From NCBI RefSeq assembly GCF_022760805.1, contig NZ_JAIVFL010000001.1, forward strand, positions 496,001-560,000: 64,000 nucleotides of DNA. The letters are read 5' to 3'. Positions 55,005-64,000 of this stretch are shown one piece after another. This DNA is from Candidatus Mycolicibacterium alkanivorans (lineage in GTDB: Bacteria; Actinomycetota; Actinomycetes; Mycobacteriales; Mycobacteriaceae). Under the pieces are notes generated by a model. It was given only the letters and a program-made list of their open reading frames with translations, did not search any database and was not told the origin of the DNA. A program made the position numbers and the translations under genes. Numbering within the stretch: the first letter of the stretch is position 1; each line of letters starts with the position of its first letter.

Positions 55005-58000
55005 CAGATACCGTCCTCGGCCTGCAGCAGCGGCCCCCACAGCCGCACGGCAAAGGCACCCAGCCGGCAGGTCTCGCCCTCGGCCTCCTCGCCGGGCCGA
55101 ACCGGCGTCAGCAGCTCATCCAAGTCGGGCTCGCGGCCCCAGACCCGTGCGATGGCACGGTCGTCGCGCTCGTACCGCCACTTCGACCATGCTTCGTTTC
55201 TGGGGTCCTGCCGGCTATGTCGTGCTGCCGCCCAGGCATGGGAGGTCTTGATGGGCAACGGAATCGGCTCGCGACGGCCGGCGTCGTAGGTCGCTACCAG
55301 GTCGCGCAGCACGGTCACCGGATCCTGCAGCGGCGGGCCGAGCACCCGTTCCGCGACGCCCCTGCGTCTCCGCTGCCGACCGATACACACCGCCGACCAG
55401 GACCCGGGCCGGGCTGCCGCCAAGGCCACCAACGGGATCCACGCCTTGAGCAGATGCTGGGCGTCGAGTTTGGAGTAGGTGACCTCGACGAGGCGGTTAC
55501 CGAAAACGGGTGAGACAGTTCCGGTCAGACGGCGTCCGGCGCCGAGGTCGACATCGACGTCGTAGGCCTGCGGGGTGCCGGTTCGATAGGACAGCGCTGC
55601 GCGCGCGAGTTCGCTTGCCTGGTCGCGCAACTCGTTGGCTTTGCGCCACCCCAGCCGGCCCGGCGGCAGTGAACCTCGTCGCCACTCGGCCTGCCCGGCC
55701 CGCTCGGGGTCCATGCCGGCCATCATGTCCATGAGCAGACGCTGGCCCACCGTCCACTCTTGCAGGTTGTCGATCTCGACCGGCATCGCGTCGTCGACAC
55801 CGTCCACTTCCCACGGCAGGGTGAAGTCCAGCGCCGTGAAGAAGCCCTTGACCGGATTGGCGAAGAACCTCGACAACTCCTGCAGTGTCACGTCATCGGG
55901 CGGCGGCTGGGGCAGTGGGTGCGACACCAGGTCCGGTCGTTCGGGGCGCGGGCCGCCGCTGACGGAGGCCGCACTGAGCGCACTGGTGTCGAAGGTGAAT
56001 GGTTCGCCTGGCACCCCCAGTGCACCCGGCGTCACATTGCGAATATCGAAGGGCTGCAACGGGTGACGCACCACGACCTGGTCCTGGCAGATCGGCTCGC
56101 CGACGGTGCGGTCCAGCGCGTCGAGGAGTTCGGCCAGCGGCACGGCGGGCGGCCGCGGGTGGCCGGAGTACTCGTTGGCCCCGGTGTAGGTGACGACGAG
56201 CTTGTCGGTGGCGGCACAGACCGCGTCGAGCAGCAGCTGGCGGTCCTCCGACCGGATGTCACGCTCACCGGTCATCGGGGTGCGTGCCAGCGCGTCGTCA
56301 CCGTCGACCGCGCCGATCCGCGGGAAGACCGTGTCGTCCAAGCCGACGAGGCACACCACCCGATGCGGCACCGAACGCATCGGCACCATGGTGCACACCG
56401 TGAGGGTGCCGGTGCGGAAGTTGGCCCGAGTCGGGCGCCCCGCAAGGTGTCGGCTCAGCAGGGCCACAACGTCGGGCAGCCGCATCACGGTGGCCTCAGC
56501 CTGCGGGCGGGCCAGGATCTCGCCGAACTCGCGTCGGAGCTGACTGGTCTGCCAGGCATCCTCACCGGAGGTCTCGGTGAGACTGGCGACGCCTTGGCCG
56601 AGCGCTGTCAGCCACTGCGCCAAGGGTTTTGCGCCGCTGAGCAATTCGACCACCGACTGCAGGCGGTTGACGAACTCGGCGAGCCGCCCGGCGAGTTCCA
56701 CACTGTTGCTGCCGACATCGTCGAGAGGCAGCGTAACGTCGAGCCAGGCCTTCGAGTCGTCGGACATGGCGACTCCGGCCAGCACCCGGTCGATGCCGAA
56801 GCGCCAGGTGTTCTGGATGAACGGGATGCCGTACGGCGCGCGGTGTTCGGCGTCGAAGCCCCACCGGATGTTGGCCTGGCGAACCCATCGAGTGATGTTC
56901 TCAAGGTCGTCGTCGGTGAAGCCGAAGCGTGCCCGCACCGGCGGCGCGTGCGCGATGTCGAGCACCTCGGTTGCGGTGACCCGGCTACCGGCCAGCGTGA
57001 GCAGCTGGGACGCTACCGCCAGCAGCGGGTTGGTCTGGACCAGAGACCGGTCGGCCAGCCGCACCCGCAACTTGTGGGCCGGATGCGCGCCCGGGACCAC
57101 CTCACCCAGGCCGAAGTCGGCGGCGATCAGCGGAGCGTAGGTTTCGATGTCCGGGCACATCACCAGGATGTCGCGGGGCTCCAGCGTCTCGTCGTCGGCG
57201 AGCAGGCCCAAGAGCACCTCACGCAGCACGTCGATCTGGCGGGCGGGGCCGTGGCAGCTGTGCACCTGCACCGAGCGGTCGTCGCTGCGCAGCGAGCGGC
57301 CCTGCGGGCGTACCGCATTCGCGGCGACGTCGGACTGCAGCCAGCCCAGCAGGGTGTCGGGCCGCTCACCGCCGCCCAGGAACTCGTCGGTGGCCACCGT
57401 GGCGGGCAGATTGCGCTGCAGCTCGCGCAGATCGCGGCCCAGGGTGGCCAGCAGCGGATGGCCGACGGCGCGGTGGCTGACGTCCTCGCGGCGCGGGATC
57501 GCGCCGTGCAGATGCTCCAGCGCCGTCCACAATTCAGCACTGGGATGCGGCAGCCACAGGTGCACCTCGTGGTGGACGGCCAGCGCCTCGAGCAGTTCGA
57601 TGTCGGTGCTCGCCAGCCGGGTGTGGCCGAACAGCGATAACCTGGCGGGCAGGTCCGCCCCGGATTCGTGGTGCAGGGCAACGGTTTTCGCATGTCGCAC
57701 GTGGGGCGGGTCGATGGCCATCTTCGCCACCAGCGCGCGCCACAGGTGCGGCTGCCAGCGCAGGTCGGTGTCAAGATCGTCGGCGGCGCCGTCGAGCCAG
57801 TCGACCAGCAGTTGCGGACGCTGGCGGGCGTAGGAGGCGAACAAGCCGGCGAGCCGGCGAGCCACGGCATAGCGCCGGCCTTGCCGCAATTCCTTCTCCT
57901 CACCGGTCACGAAGTGCCCGAGGTGGGCGGCCAGGGTGTGACACCAGCTCGCGTCGAGGATGGCGTCGATGACCTCGAGCAGCGGCCAGACCATAGCGTC

Positions 58001-58270
58001 GGGTGACCACGGGTCGTCGTCGCGGGTGCCGGTGATCTCGGCGATGAGCGAGCCCGGCGACCGGAACGACACCCCCGCGCACACGCCGTCCGCCCCGCCG
58101 CCCCGGCCCAGGATGTGGGACAGCCGCTGGCTGAGCCAGCGCTCTATCCCGCGGGCGGGCACCACCACGAGTTCCTCGGCGAACGGGTCGGGTTGCGGAG
58201 TGGCCAGCAACGTCCCTAACCCGTCCGCGAGCATGTCGGTGCGTTCGGCGCGATGTACGTGCAGGGCCAT
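55004..58270 (-). CDS. recC: Exodeoxyribonuclease V subunit gamma (RecC)
   Basis: This 1088-residue subunit holds RecB and RecD together and scans for regulatory sites. Typical parts are FAEELVVVPARGIERWLSQR near the N-terminus, QVHSCHGPARQIDVLREVLL (about residue 335) and MVPMRSVPHRVVCLVGLDDT. The helicase and nuclease motifs are degenerate, as normal for RecC. ATG 58270 is used; a TTG three codons upstream is less likely. It heads the recCBD operon. Confidence 0.95.
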   Translation of the reverse strand: MALHVHRAERTDMLADGLGTLLATPQPDPFAEELVVVPARGIERWLSQRLSHILGRGGGADGVCAGVSFRSPGSLIAEITGTRDDDPWSPDAMVWPLLEVIDAILDASWCHTLAAHLGHFVTGEEKELRQGRRYAVARRLAGLFASYARQRPQLLVDWLDGAADDLDTDLRWQPHLWRALVAKMAIDPPHVRHAKTVALHHESGADLPARLSLFGHTRLASTDIELLEALAVHHEVHLWLPHPSAELWTALEHLHGAIPRREDVSHRAVGHPLLATLGRDLRELQRNLPATVATDEFLGGGERPDTLLGWLQSDVAANAVRPQGRSLRSDDRSVQVHSCHGPARQIDVLREVLLGLLADDETLEPRDILVMCPDIETYAPLIAADFGLGEVVPGAHPAHKLRVRLADRSLVQTNPLLAVASQLLTLAGSRVTATEVLDIAHAPPVRARFGFTDDDLENITRWVRQANIRWGFDAEHRAPYGIPFIQNTWRFGIDRVLAGVAMSDDSKAWLDVTLPLDDVGSNSVELAGRLAEFVNRLQSVVELLSGAKPLAQWLTALGQGVASLTETSGEDAWQTSQLRREFGEILARPQAEATVMRLPDVVALLSRHLAGRPTRANFRTGTLTVCTMVPMRSVPHRVVCLVGLDDTVFPRIGAVDGDDALARTPMTGERDIRSEDRQLLLDAVCAATDKLVVTYTGANEYSGHPRPPAVPLAELLDALDRTVGEPICQDQVVVRHPLQPFDIRNVTPGALGVPGEPFTFDTSALSAASVSGGPRPERPDLVSHPLPQPPPDDVTLQELSRFFANPVKGFFTALDFTLPWEVDGVDDAMPVEIDNLQEWTVGQRLLMDMMAGMDPERAGQAEWRRGSLPPGRLGWRKANELRDQASELARAALSYRTGTPQAYDVDVDLGAGRRLTGTVSPVFGNRLVEVTYSKLDAQHLLKAWIPLVALAAARPGSWSAVCIGRQRRRRGVAERVLGPPLQDPVTVLRDLVATYDAGRREPIPLPIKTSHAWAAARHSRQDPRNEAWSKWRYERDDRAIARVWGREPDLDELLTPVRPGEEAEGETCRLGAFAVRLWGPLLQAEDGI

Positions 58271-58364
58271 AGCGGACAACCGTAGACCGGGTCCCCGACA
58301 CCAGACCTCTGGCGCTGATCAGCTGGCGCCGCCGTCGACGCTGAGGGACAACCTGTCGCGCCGC

Positions 58365-59615
58365 TCAGTTCCGGTGTGCTGCGGGCAACGTCAGCGTGAA
58401 CGTCGACCCCTCGCCGGGTGTCGACGTGACCGTGACGTCACCGCCGTGCGCGTTGGCGATCTCGCGCACCAAGGCCAGGCCGATGCCGTAGGACTCCCGG
58501 CCTTCGCGGGTGGTGTGCTCGCTGCCATGGGAGAAGCGGGTGAACAACGTCGCCATGGTCTCGGCGTCGATGCCCACGCCGTCGTCGGCCACGGCGGCAA
58601 GCACTTTCGCGCCGTCACGCCGCACACGCAGCTCCACCGTGCCACCCCGGTGCTCGTGGCCGAGCGCATTGTCCACCAGTGACGTCAGCGCCCGGCGCAG
58701 TGCTGCCGCCGAACCGGCGACGTCGAATACGCCTTCGCCGCTCGGTGTTTCGCACACATAGTTCAACGTGACCCCCAGCGAATTCGCATAGGACGCCATA
58801 CTGTCGCGGACTGCAGCCCCGACAGCCGCCAGATCGACCCGGTCACGCGGCGGCCTTCCCGCGGTCATCGTCGCCGACGCCAGCAGGTCATCCACGATGT
58901 CTCCCAGTGCGCGGGTGTCGGCGACCAGCGCGTCGACATCCTTCTGCACGGTGTCCTCATCGGCCGTCCCGACCCGGTGGGCCAGCATCTGGGCCCTGGT
59001 GTGCAGCACCGTCAACGGTGCCCGCAGCTCGTGCGAGGCGTCGGCCACGAAGCGCCGCTGCAACGCCAGCGCCTGCGCCAGCGGCCGCACCGATCGCCGG
59101 GTGAACAATGCCACCACCGCGATGGAGGCCATAATGCCCGTCAGTTCGGCGAACGCAAGCGAGATCAGCAGCCGGTTGCGAGCCGCCTGGTAGGGCGCCA
59201 GGTCGATCATCGCCACCACCCGGCCCTCGGGCCGGTCCACCGCCAATGCGCGGAAATGCCGCCCCTCGGCGCGGATGTCGCTGAAACCGCTCGGGCCGGT
59301 CAGCAGCGGAACACCGGGCTGCCCGCCGTCGCTCACCGAGATCTCGCCGTCGGTCTCCCAGATGGCCAGCTCCATGCCCGGCGGCGGGTCGTTGGTGTCG
59401 TCGACGACCATGGCCACGCTCTGCAGCTCAGCATCGATCTGGCGGCGCTGGGTCCGCACATAGACCCCGAACACCACACCCCCGACCAGCAGCAGCACAA
59501 GCGCCAGTGCGGCCGACGCCTGGAACGCCACCACCCGACCGGCCTTCTTCACCACGGCAAGGTCACCGGGTGGTGTGCCCTCGGATTCCTTGTGGTGCGA
59601 CAACATTGGGCTCAC
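58365..59615 (-). CDS. Sensor histidine kinase
   Basis: This 416-residue membrane kinase starts at a GTG overlapping the response-regulator stop (GTGA); an ATG three codons later is possible. Two membrane helices (FQASAALALVLLLVGGVVFG and LISLAFAELTGIMASIAVVA) bracket an external sensor of about 90 residues. The HisKA domain has the phosphorylated His in DASHELRAPLTVLH, and the ATPase domain has N (LTSLVDNALGHE), VADDGVGID and YGIGLALVREI. No HAMP domain is obvious. The stimulus is unknown. Confidence 0.93.
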   Translation of the reverse strand: MSPMLSHHKESEGTPPGDLAVVKKAGRVVAFQASAALALVLLLVGGVVFGVYVRTQRRQIDAELQSVAMVVDDTNDPPPGMELAIWETDGEISVSDGGQPGVPLLTGPSGFSDIRAEGRHFRALAVDRPEGRVVAMIDLAPYQAARNRLLISLAFAELTGIMASIAVVALFTRRSVRPLAQALALQRRFVADASHELRAPLTVLHTRAQMLAHRVGTADEDTVQKDVDALVADTRALGDIVDDLLASATMTAGRPPRDRVDLAAVGAAVRDSMASYANSLGVTLNYVCETPSGEGVFDVAGSAAALRRALTSLVDNALGHEHRGGTVELRVRRDGAKVLAAVADDGVGIDAETMATLFTRFSHGSEHTTREGRESYGIGLALVREIANAHGGDVTVTSTPGEGSTFTLTLPAAHRN

Positions 59616-60289
59616 TCCAGCCCGAATTGGTAACCGGTGCCGTGCACCGTGCGGACCACCTGCTTGCCCAGCTTGCGGCGCAGGTAGTGCACGTAGAGGT
59701 CGACGGTTCCGCCGGACTCCGCGCCGTCGAACACCGACTCGAGCAGTTGCGCGCGGCTGAACACCCGCTTCGGTGCGGCCATCAAGGTGGCGAGCAGCGC
59801 GGCCTCGCGCTCGGAGAGCTCGACCTCGATTTCCCCCGGCGTGGCGCCGGACACCCGCCGGCTCACCCGGTCCAGCGCCAAGCCGCCGGCACGGACCACC
59901 CCGGTGTTGTCGGTGCGGCGCACCAGCGCGCGCACCCGGGCCAGCAGCTCGGGGATGTCGAACGGCTTGACCAGGTAGTCCTGCGCGCCGGCGTCGAGAC
60001 CCTCCACGCGGTCCTCCACCGCCCCGCGTGCGGTCAGGATCAGCGCAGGCGTGGTGATACCTCTGGACCGCAGCAGCGCCACCAGCTCGGCCCCGTCCAT
60101 CACGGGCAATCCGCGGTCGACGATCATCGCGTCGTAACGCACCGTCAGACCGCGGTGCATGCCCTGCTGACCGTCGTAGGCGGTGTCCACCAGATAGCCC
60201 TCATCGGCGAACAGCTGGGCGAGCATCCCGCTGAGCACCCGGTCGTCCTCGACGACCAGCAACGCGGGTCCGGCCTGTGGCGTTGACAC
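59612..60289 (-). CDS. OmpR-type response regulator
   Basis: This 225-residue regulator has a receiver domain (LLVVEDDRVLSGMLAQLF; phospho-Asp in DAMIVDRGLPVMDG; LTARG; conserved Lys in DYLVKPFD) and a winged-helix output domain ending RRKLGKQVVRTVHGTGYQF. The start is uncertain: GTG 60289 or GTG 60316. It is divergent from the apbE-ferredoxin pair, which it may control. Confidence 0.93.
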   Translation of the reverse strand: MSTPQAGPALLVVEDDRVLSGMLAQLFADEGYLVDTAYDGQQGMHRGLTVRYDAMIVDRGLPVMDGAELVALLRSRGITTPALILTARGAVEDRVEGLDAGAQDYLVKPFDIPELLARVRALVRRTDNTGVVRAGGLALDRVSRRVSGATPGEIEVELSEREAALLATLMAAPKRVFSRAQLLESVFDGAESGGTVDLYVHYLRRKLGKQVVRTVHGTGYQFGLE

Positions 60290-60376
60290 GTACAGAGAGT
60301 GCCACGGGCACTGCACTCACCGCCCGCAACGGCGATTCTTACAGCACTCAAAGAACAGGCCGTCAGCCTGGACGAC

Positions 60377-61288
60377 ATGTCGTCGACGTTGGTCAGCCCC
60401 GGCCAGGCGCAGTGGAGCCGGTGGAGCACCGACATGCACCTGCTGGTGACCCGGCCGGCCGCGCTGGCCGAGGCACGGGCCGTCGTCGACGCCGAGCTCG
60501 ACGCCGTCGAGATTGCCGCGTCACGGTTCCGGCCCGACTCGGAGATCTGTGCGCTGGCCGCCGCCGACGGGGCCCGCACGCCCGTCAGCCCGGTGCTGGC
60601 CGACCTCCTCGAGGCCGCGCTGGCCGCGGCCAGCCTCACCGACGGCGACGTCGACCCGACCGTCGGCTCGGCACTGATCGCGCTGGGCTACGACCGCGAC
60701 ATCGACCAGCTCGACCCGGCTCACCCGCGGGTGGCGTCGGTCAGCATTCGGTCGGATTGGTCGATGGTCGAGTTCGACGGCCGCAGCGTACGCCTGCCCG
60801 CCGGTGTGCTGCTCGATCTGGGTGCCACCGCCAAGGCCGTCGCCGCCGACCGCGGCGCGAAGCTGGTCTACGAACGCACCGGCAGCGGTGTGCTGGTCAA
60901 CCTCGGCGGAGACGTCGCCACGGTGGGTCCGACCCCCGAGGGCGGCTGGCGGGTCCTCGTCCAGGACACCGACGACGACCCGGCCAGCCACGTCGTGCTG
61001 GGTGACGGGGCGGGCCTGGCCACCTCGAGCACCTGCCGCCGGCGCTGGTGGCGCGACGGCGATATCGTGCATCACATCATCGACCCCCGCACCGGCCAGT
61101 CGGCCGACCCGGTGTGGCGCAGCGTCAGCATCGCGGCCAGTAATTGCCTGGCCGCCAACACCATCAGCACCGCGGCGATCATCCGGGGCCGCCGCGCTCC
61201 GGATTGGGTCGCCGCACTTGGCGTTCCGGCCCGATTCGTCGACCGCGCCGGCGAGGTCCGCATTCAGGGAGGGTGGCCGCAGACATGA
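60377..61288 (+). CDS. FAD:protein FMN transferase (ApbE family)
   Basis: This 303-residue enzyme attaches FMN covalently to Thr/Ser of target flavoproteins. Characteristic parts are SRFRPDSEICALAAADG, DGDVDPTVGSALIALGYDRD, LDLGATAKAVAADRGAKLVY, VNLGGDVATVG and HHIIDPRTGQSADPVWRSVS. ATG 60377 is chosen, as the longer frame upstream overlaps the divergent promoter. No signal peptide is visible, so it may act in the cytoplasm. The ferredoxin gene overlaps its end (ATGA). Confidence 0.9.
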   Translation: MSSTLVSPGQAQWSRWSTDMHLLVTRPAALAEARAVVDAELDAVEIAASRFRPDSEICALAAADGARTPVSPVLADLLEAALAAASLTDGDVDPTVGSALIALGYDRDIDQLDPAHPRVASVSIRSDWSMVEFDGRSVRLPAGVLLDLGATAKAVAADRGAKLVYERTGSGVLVNLGGDVATVGPTPEGGWRVLVQDTDDDPASHVVLGDGAGLATSSTCRRRWWRDGDIVHHIIDPRTGQSADPVWRSVSIAASNCLAANTISTAAIIRGRRAPDWVAALGVPARFVDRAGEVRIQGGWPQT

Positions 61289-61518
61289 ACAAGGACAAGG
61301 TCAAGACCACGGGCCGGCTGCACATCGACTGGACACGGTGCGACGGTCGCGGGCTGTGCACCGAGCTGCTGCCCGACGTGTTCACCCGTGACGACTGGGG
61401 ATACCCGTTGGCGCGCAGCGGAGATCACGAGCCGGCGGTCCCGGCCGAGTCGGCGAAGTACGCGAAGGCCGCGGTCAAGCGCTGCCCGCGGCTGGCGCTG
61501 CGCCTGCTCGGCGACTGA
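61285..61518 (+). CDS. 3Fe-4S-type ferredoxin
   Basis: This 77-residue ferredoxin has the cluster pattern RCDGRGLCTELLPD with Cys-x5-Cys, followed by KRCPRLALRL near the C-terminus. That gives three cysteines, as in 3Fe-4S ferredoxins of actinobacteria. Translational coupling with ApbE suggests the two serve one redox module, perhaps with a flavin-linked membrane reductase encoded elsewhere. It ends 12 bp before the convergent mak stop. Confidence 0.9.
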   Translation: MNKDKVKTTGRLHIDWTRCDGRGLCTELLPDVFTRDDWGYPLARSGDHEPAVPAESAKYAKAAVKRCPRLALRLLGD

Positions 61519-61530
61519 TGCTCCGCGGCC

Positions 61531-62849
61531 TCAGCCCACCAGGCGGGCGATGGAGCGCAGCGGGATGTGCAGCCAGCTGGGCCGGTGCCGCGCCTCGTAG
61601 GCCGCCTCGTAGACGGCCTTGTCCAGCTCGTATGCCGCCAGCACCGCGGAGTGATCACGCGGGTCGCTCTCGGCCTCCGCGGTGTACCCGTCGCAGAACG
61701 AGGCGCAGTTGCGGTCCACCCACTCCTTGGCCCTCGCCGCCAGCTGGCGGTCGCCGGTCTGGTCGACCAGCTGCTGGTAGGCCGCGTACTCGAAGGACCG
61801 CAGCATCCCGGCGACGTCCCGCAGCGGGGAGTCCGGCTCTCGCCGCTCGGCCGGCGGATGGCCGGGCTCACCCTCGAAGTCGATCAGCAGCCAGCGTTCC
61901 GGTGTCCGCAACACCTGGCCCAGGTGCAGATCGCCGTGCACCCGCTGCACCGTGACCGGTTCGTCGGCCAGCTTTGCGTAGCGCTCCTCGATCGCGGGTA
62001 CGTAGTCGGTGAGCTCGGGAACCGCCGCCGCCGCGGCGGCCAGCCGCTCACGCATCGCCTCCACACCGAGCATCGCCGTCGAGGTGCCCAGCTCGTGGGC
62101 CAAGGTGGCGTGCACGGAGGCGACCGCCTCGCCGAGCCGGTAGGCCTCGCCGGCGAAGTCGCCGCCCACCTCGTGGGCGTACAGGTCACCCTCGGCGTAC
62201 AGGTCGCGGGTACTCGCGGTCGCCATGTCCCAGCCCTCGGCGGAGTTGGCCGCATAGGCCGTGACCATCCCCAGCGGGCACGGCTCGCCGTCGAAGCTGG
62301 TGTCGAACGTCCCCAGCAACCGCGCGACGTGCGGATTGCCGGCCCGCCCCAGCACCCGATTGAGCTCGATGTCGGGATTCACTCCGCACGCTACCCGGCG
62401 GAACAGTTTGAGGATCGCCTCCTCACCGAACACCACGCTGGTGTTGCTCTGTTCGGCGTCGGAGACCCGCGGCGCCGACTCCAGCGGCAGCTCCACGTCG
62501 GGCTCCTTGCTGAACGTGACGTCGCCGATGGTGGCCGACGAGTCGATGAGCGACAGCAGGAACTGCACGGCCGACGGATCGTACAGCCCGTCGTAGGCGG
62601 TGTGATCGCCGGCCGCACCGATCGTCGCGACCGTGCCGTATTCCGAGAGCGGGGCCGAATCCCATTGCACCAGAACCTGGTAACGCTCCGCCGAGCCGTC
62701 CTGGTAGGAGGCGTCGACGAGCATGAGGTCCAGCCCGTCGCGCAACGGAACCGTCACTGCCGGCTGGGCCGACGTCAACGTGCGGCCACGGCCGGCATAC
62801 CAGCGTTGCGCAGGCAGCCAGTCGCTCCACGGAAGGTTCTGCGGCGAAC

Positions 62850-62853
<4 letters not shown>
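61531..62853 (-). CDS. mak: Maltokinase
   Basis: This 440-residue kinase makes maltose 1-phosphate, the donor for GlgE in alpha-glucan synthesis. The phosphotransferase-fold motifs are [20 protein letters not shown] (catalytic Asp) and [13 protein letters not shown] (metal ligand Asp), with the N-terminal cap domain before them ([17 protein letters not shown]). ATG 62853 overlaps the treS stop (ATGA). The TreS-Mak unit converts trehalose to maltose 1-phosphate. Confidence 0.95.

Positions 62854-64000
<1,147 letters not shown>

Noticed and set aside
55760..57640. 626-codon plus-strand open frame
   Set aside because: Antisense to recC; the real gene has clear RecC motifs.

Overview
The window is high-GC actinobacterial DNA, best explained as a Mycobacterium (Mycolicibacterium-type) chromosome. 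The evidence is the recC-recB-recD operon, maltokinase (mak) directly after trehalose synthase (treS), a DesA3-type acyl desaturase with its ferredoxin-reductase partner, and typical mycobacterial TetR, F420/PPOX and CoA-transferase families. Many starts are GTG, and ATGA or GTGA overlaps are common.

The most striking content lies at 30.6-41.7 kb, read on the minus strand: an operon for a copper membrane monooxygenase of the ammonia/methane/hydrocarbon monooxygenase superfamily. Its genes are hmoC (39686-38814), hmoA (38669-37896) and hmoB (37899-36613), followed by two small membrane proteins. All expected copper ligands can be read: the mature N-terminal His and a His-x-His in HmoB, and Asp/His/His and Asn/His/His sets in HmoC. 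A Fis-type activator with GAF-like and AAA+-like regions sits upstream. An acyl-CoA synthetase, a lipoprotein and a polytopic membrane protein follow downstream. An IS4-family element (34400-35904) has landed exactly at the junction between the last small hmo gene and the acyl-CoA synthetase, splitting what was probably one transcript.

The left 12 kb is dominated by insertion sequences and decaying genes. One ISL3 element interrupts an epoxide hydrolase gene, and removing it would restore the frame. A second lies in a deoR-fruK remnant of a fructose PTS locus. A third ISL3 element is itself interrupted by an ISAs1 element. The PTS locus is a ruin: ptsI is internally deleted and frameshifted, deoR and fruK are scraps, and only ptsH (HPr) is intact.

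From 12.6 to 16.6 kb is a sulfide/persulfide detoxification operon (tauE-cstR-cstB-sqr) with three CsoR/CstR-type operators upstream. It is followed by a ClC channel, an aquaporin and a DNA glycosylase. From 20.4 to 23.3 kb another cluster of eroded genes (FAD oxidoreductase, L,D-transpeptidase, msrB, cytochrome P450) is interleaved with intact ones (DUF427, cupredoxin lipoprotein, msrA). From 23.3 to 30.2 kb are a C39-like protein, a PPOX protein, an alcohol dehydrogenase, the desaturase/reductase pair with a divergent TetR regulator, a HAD scrap and a pRiA4b ORF-3-like protein.

The right part (42-64 kb) is mostly ordinary core genome: an NRAMP-related transporter coupled to a PRC/MgtE-N protein, a CoA transferase, a phosphoesterase, a MarR-ABC exporter operon, recCBD, a two-component system divergent from ApbE plus ferredoxin, and mak-treS, which runs off the right edge. 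No rRNA, tRNA or CRISPR array was recognised. Small frameshifts could be sequencing errors, but the large internal deletions in the pseudogenes cannot be explained that way.
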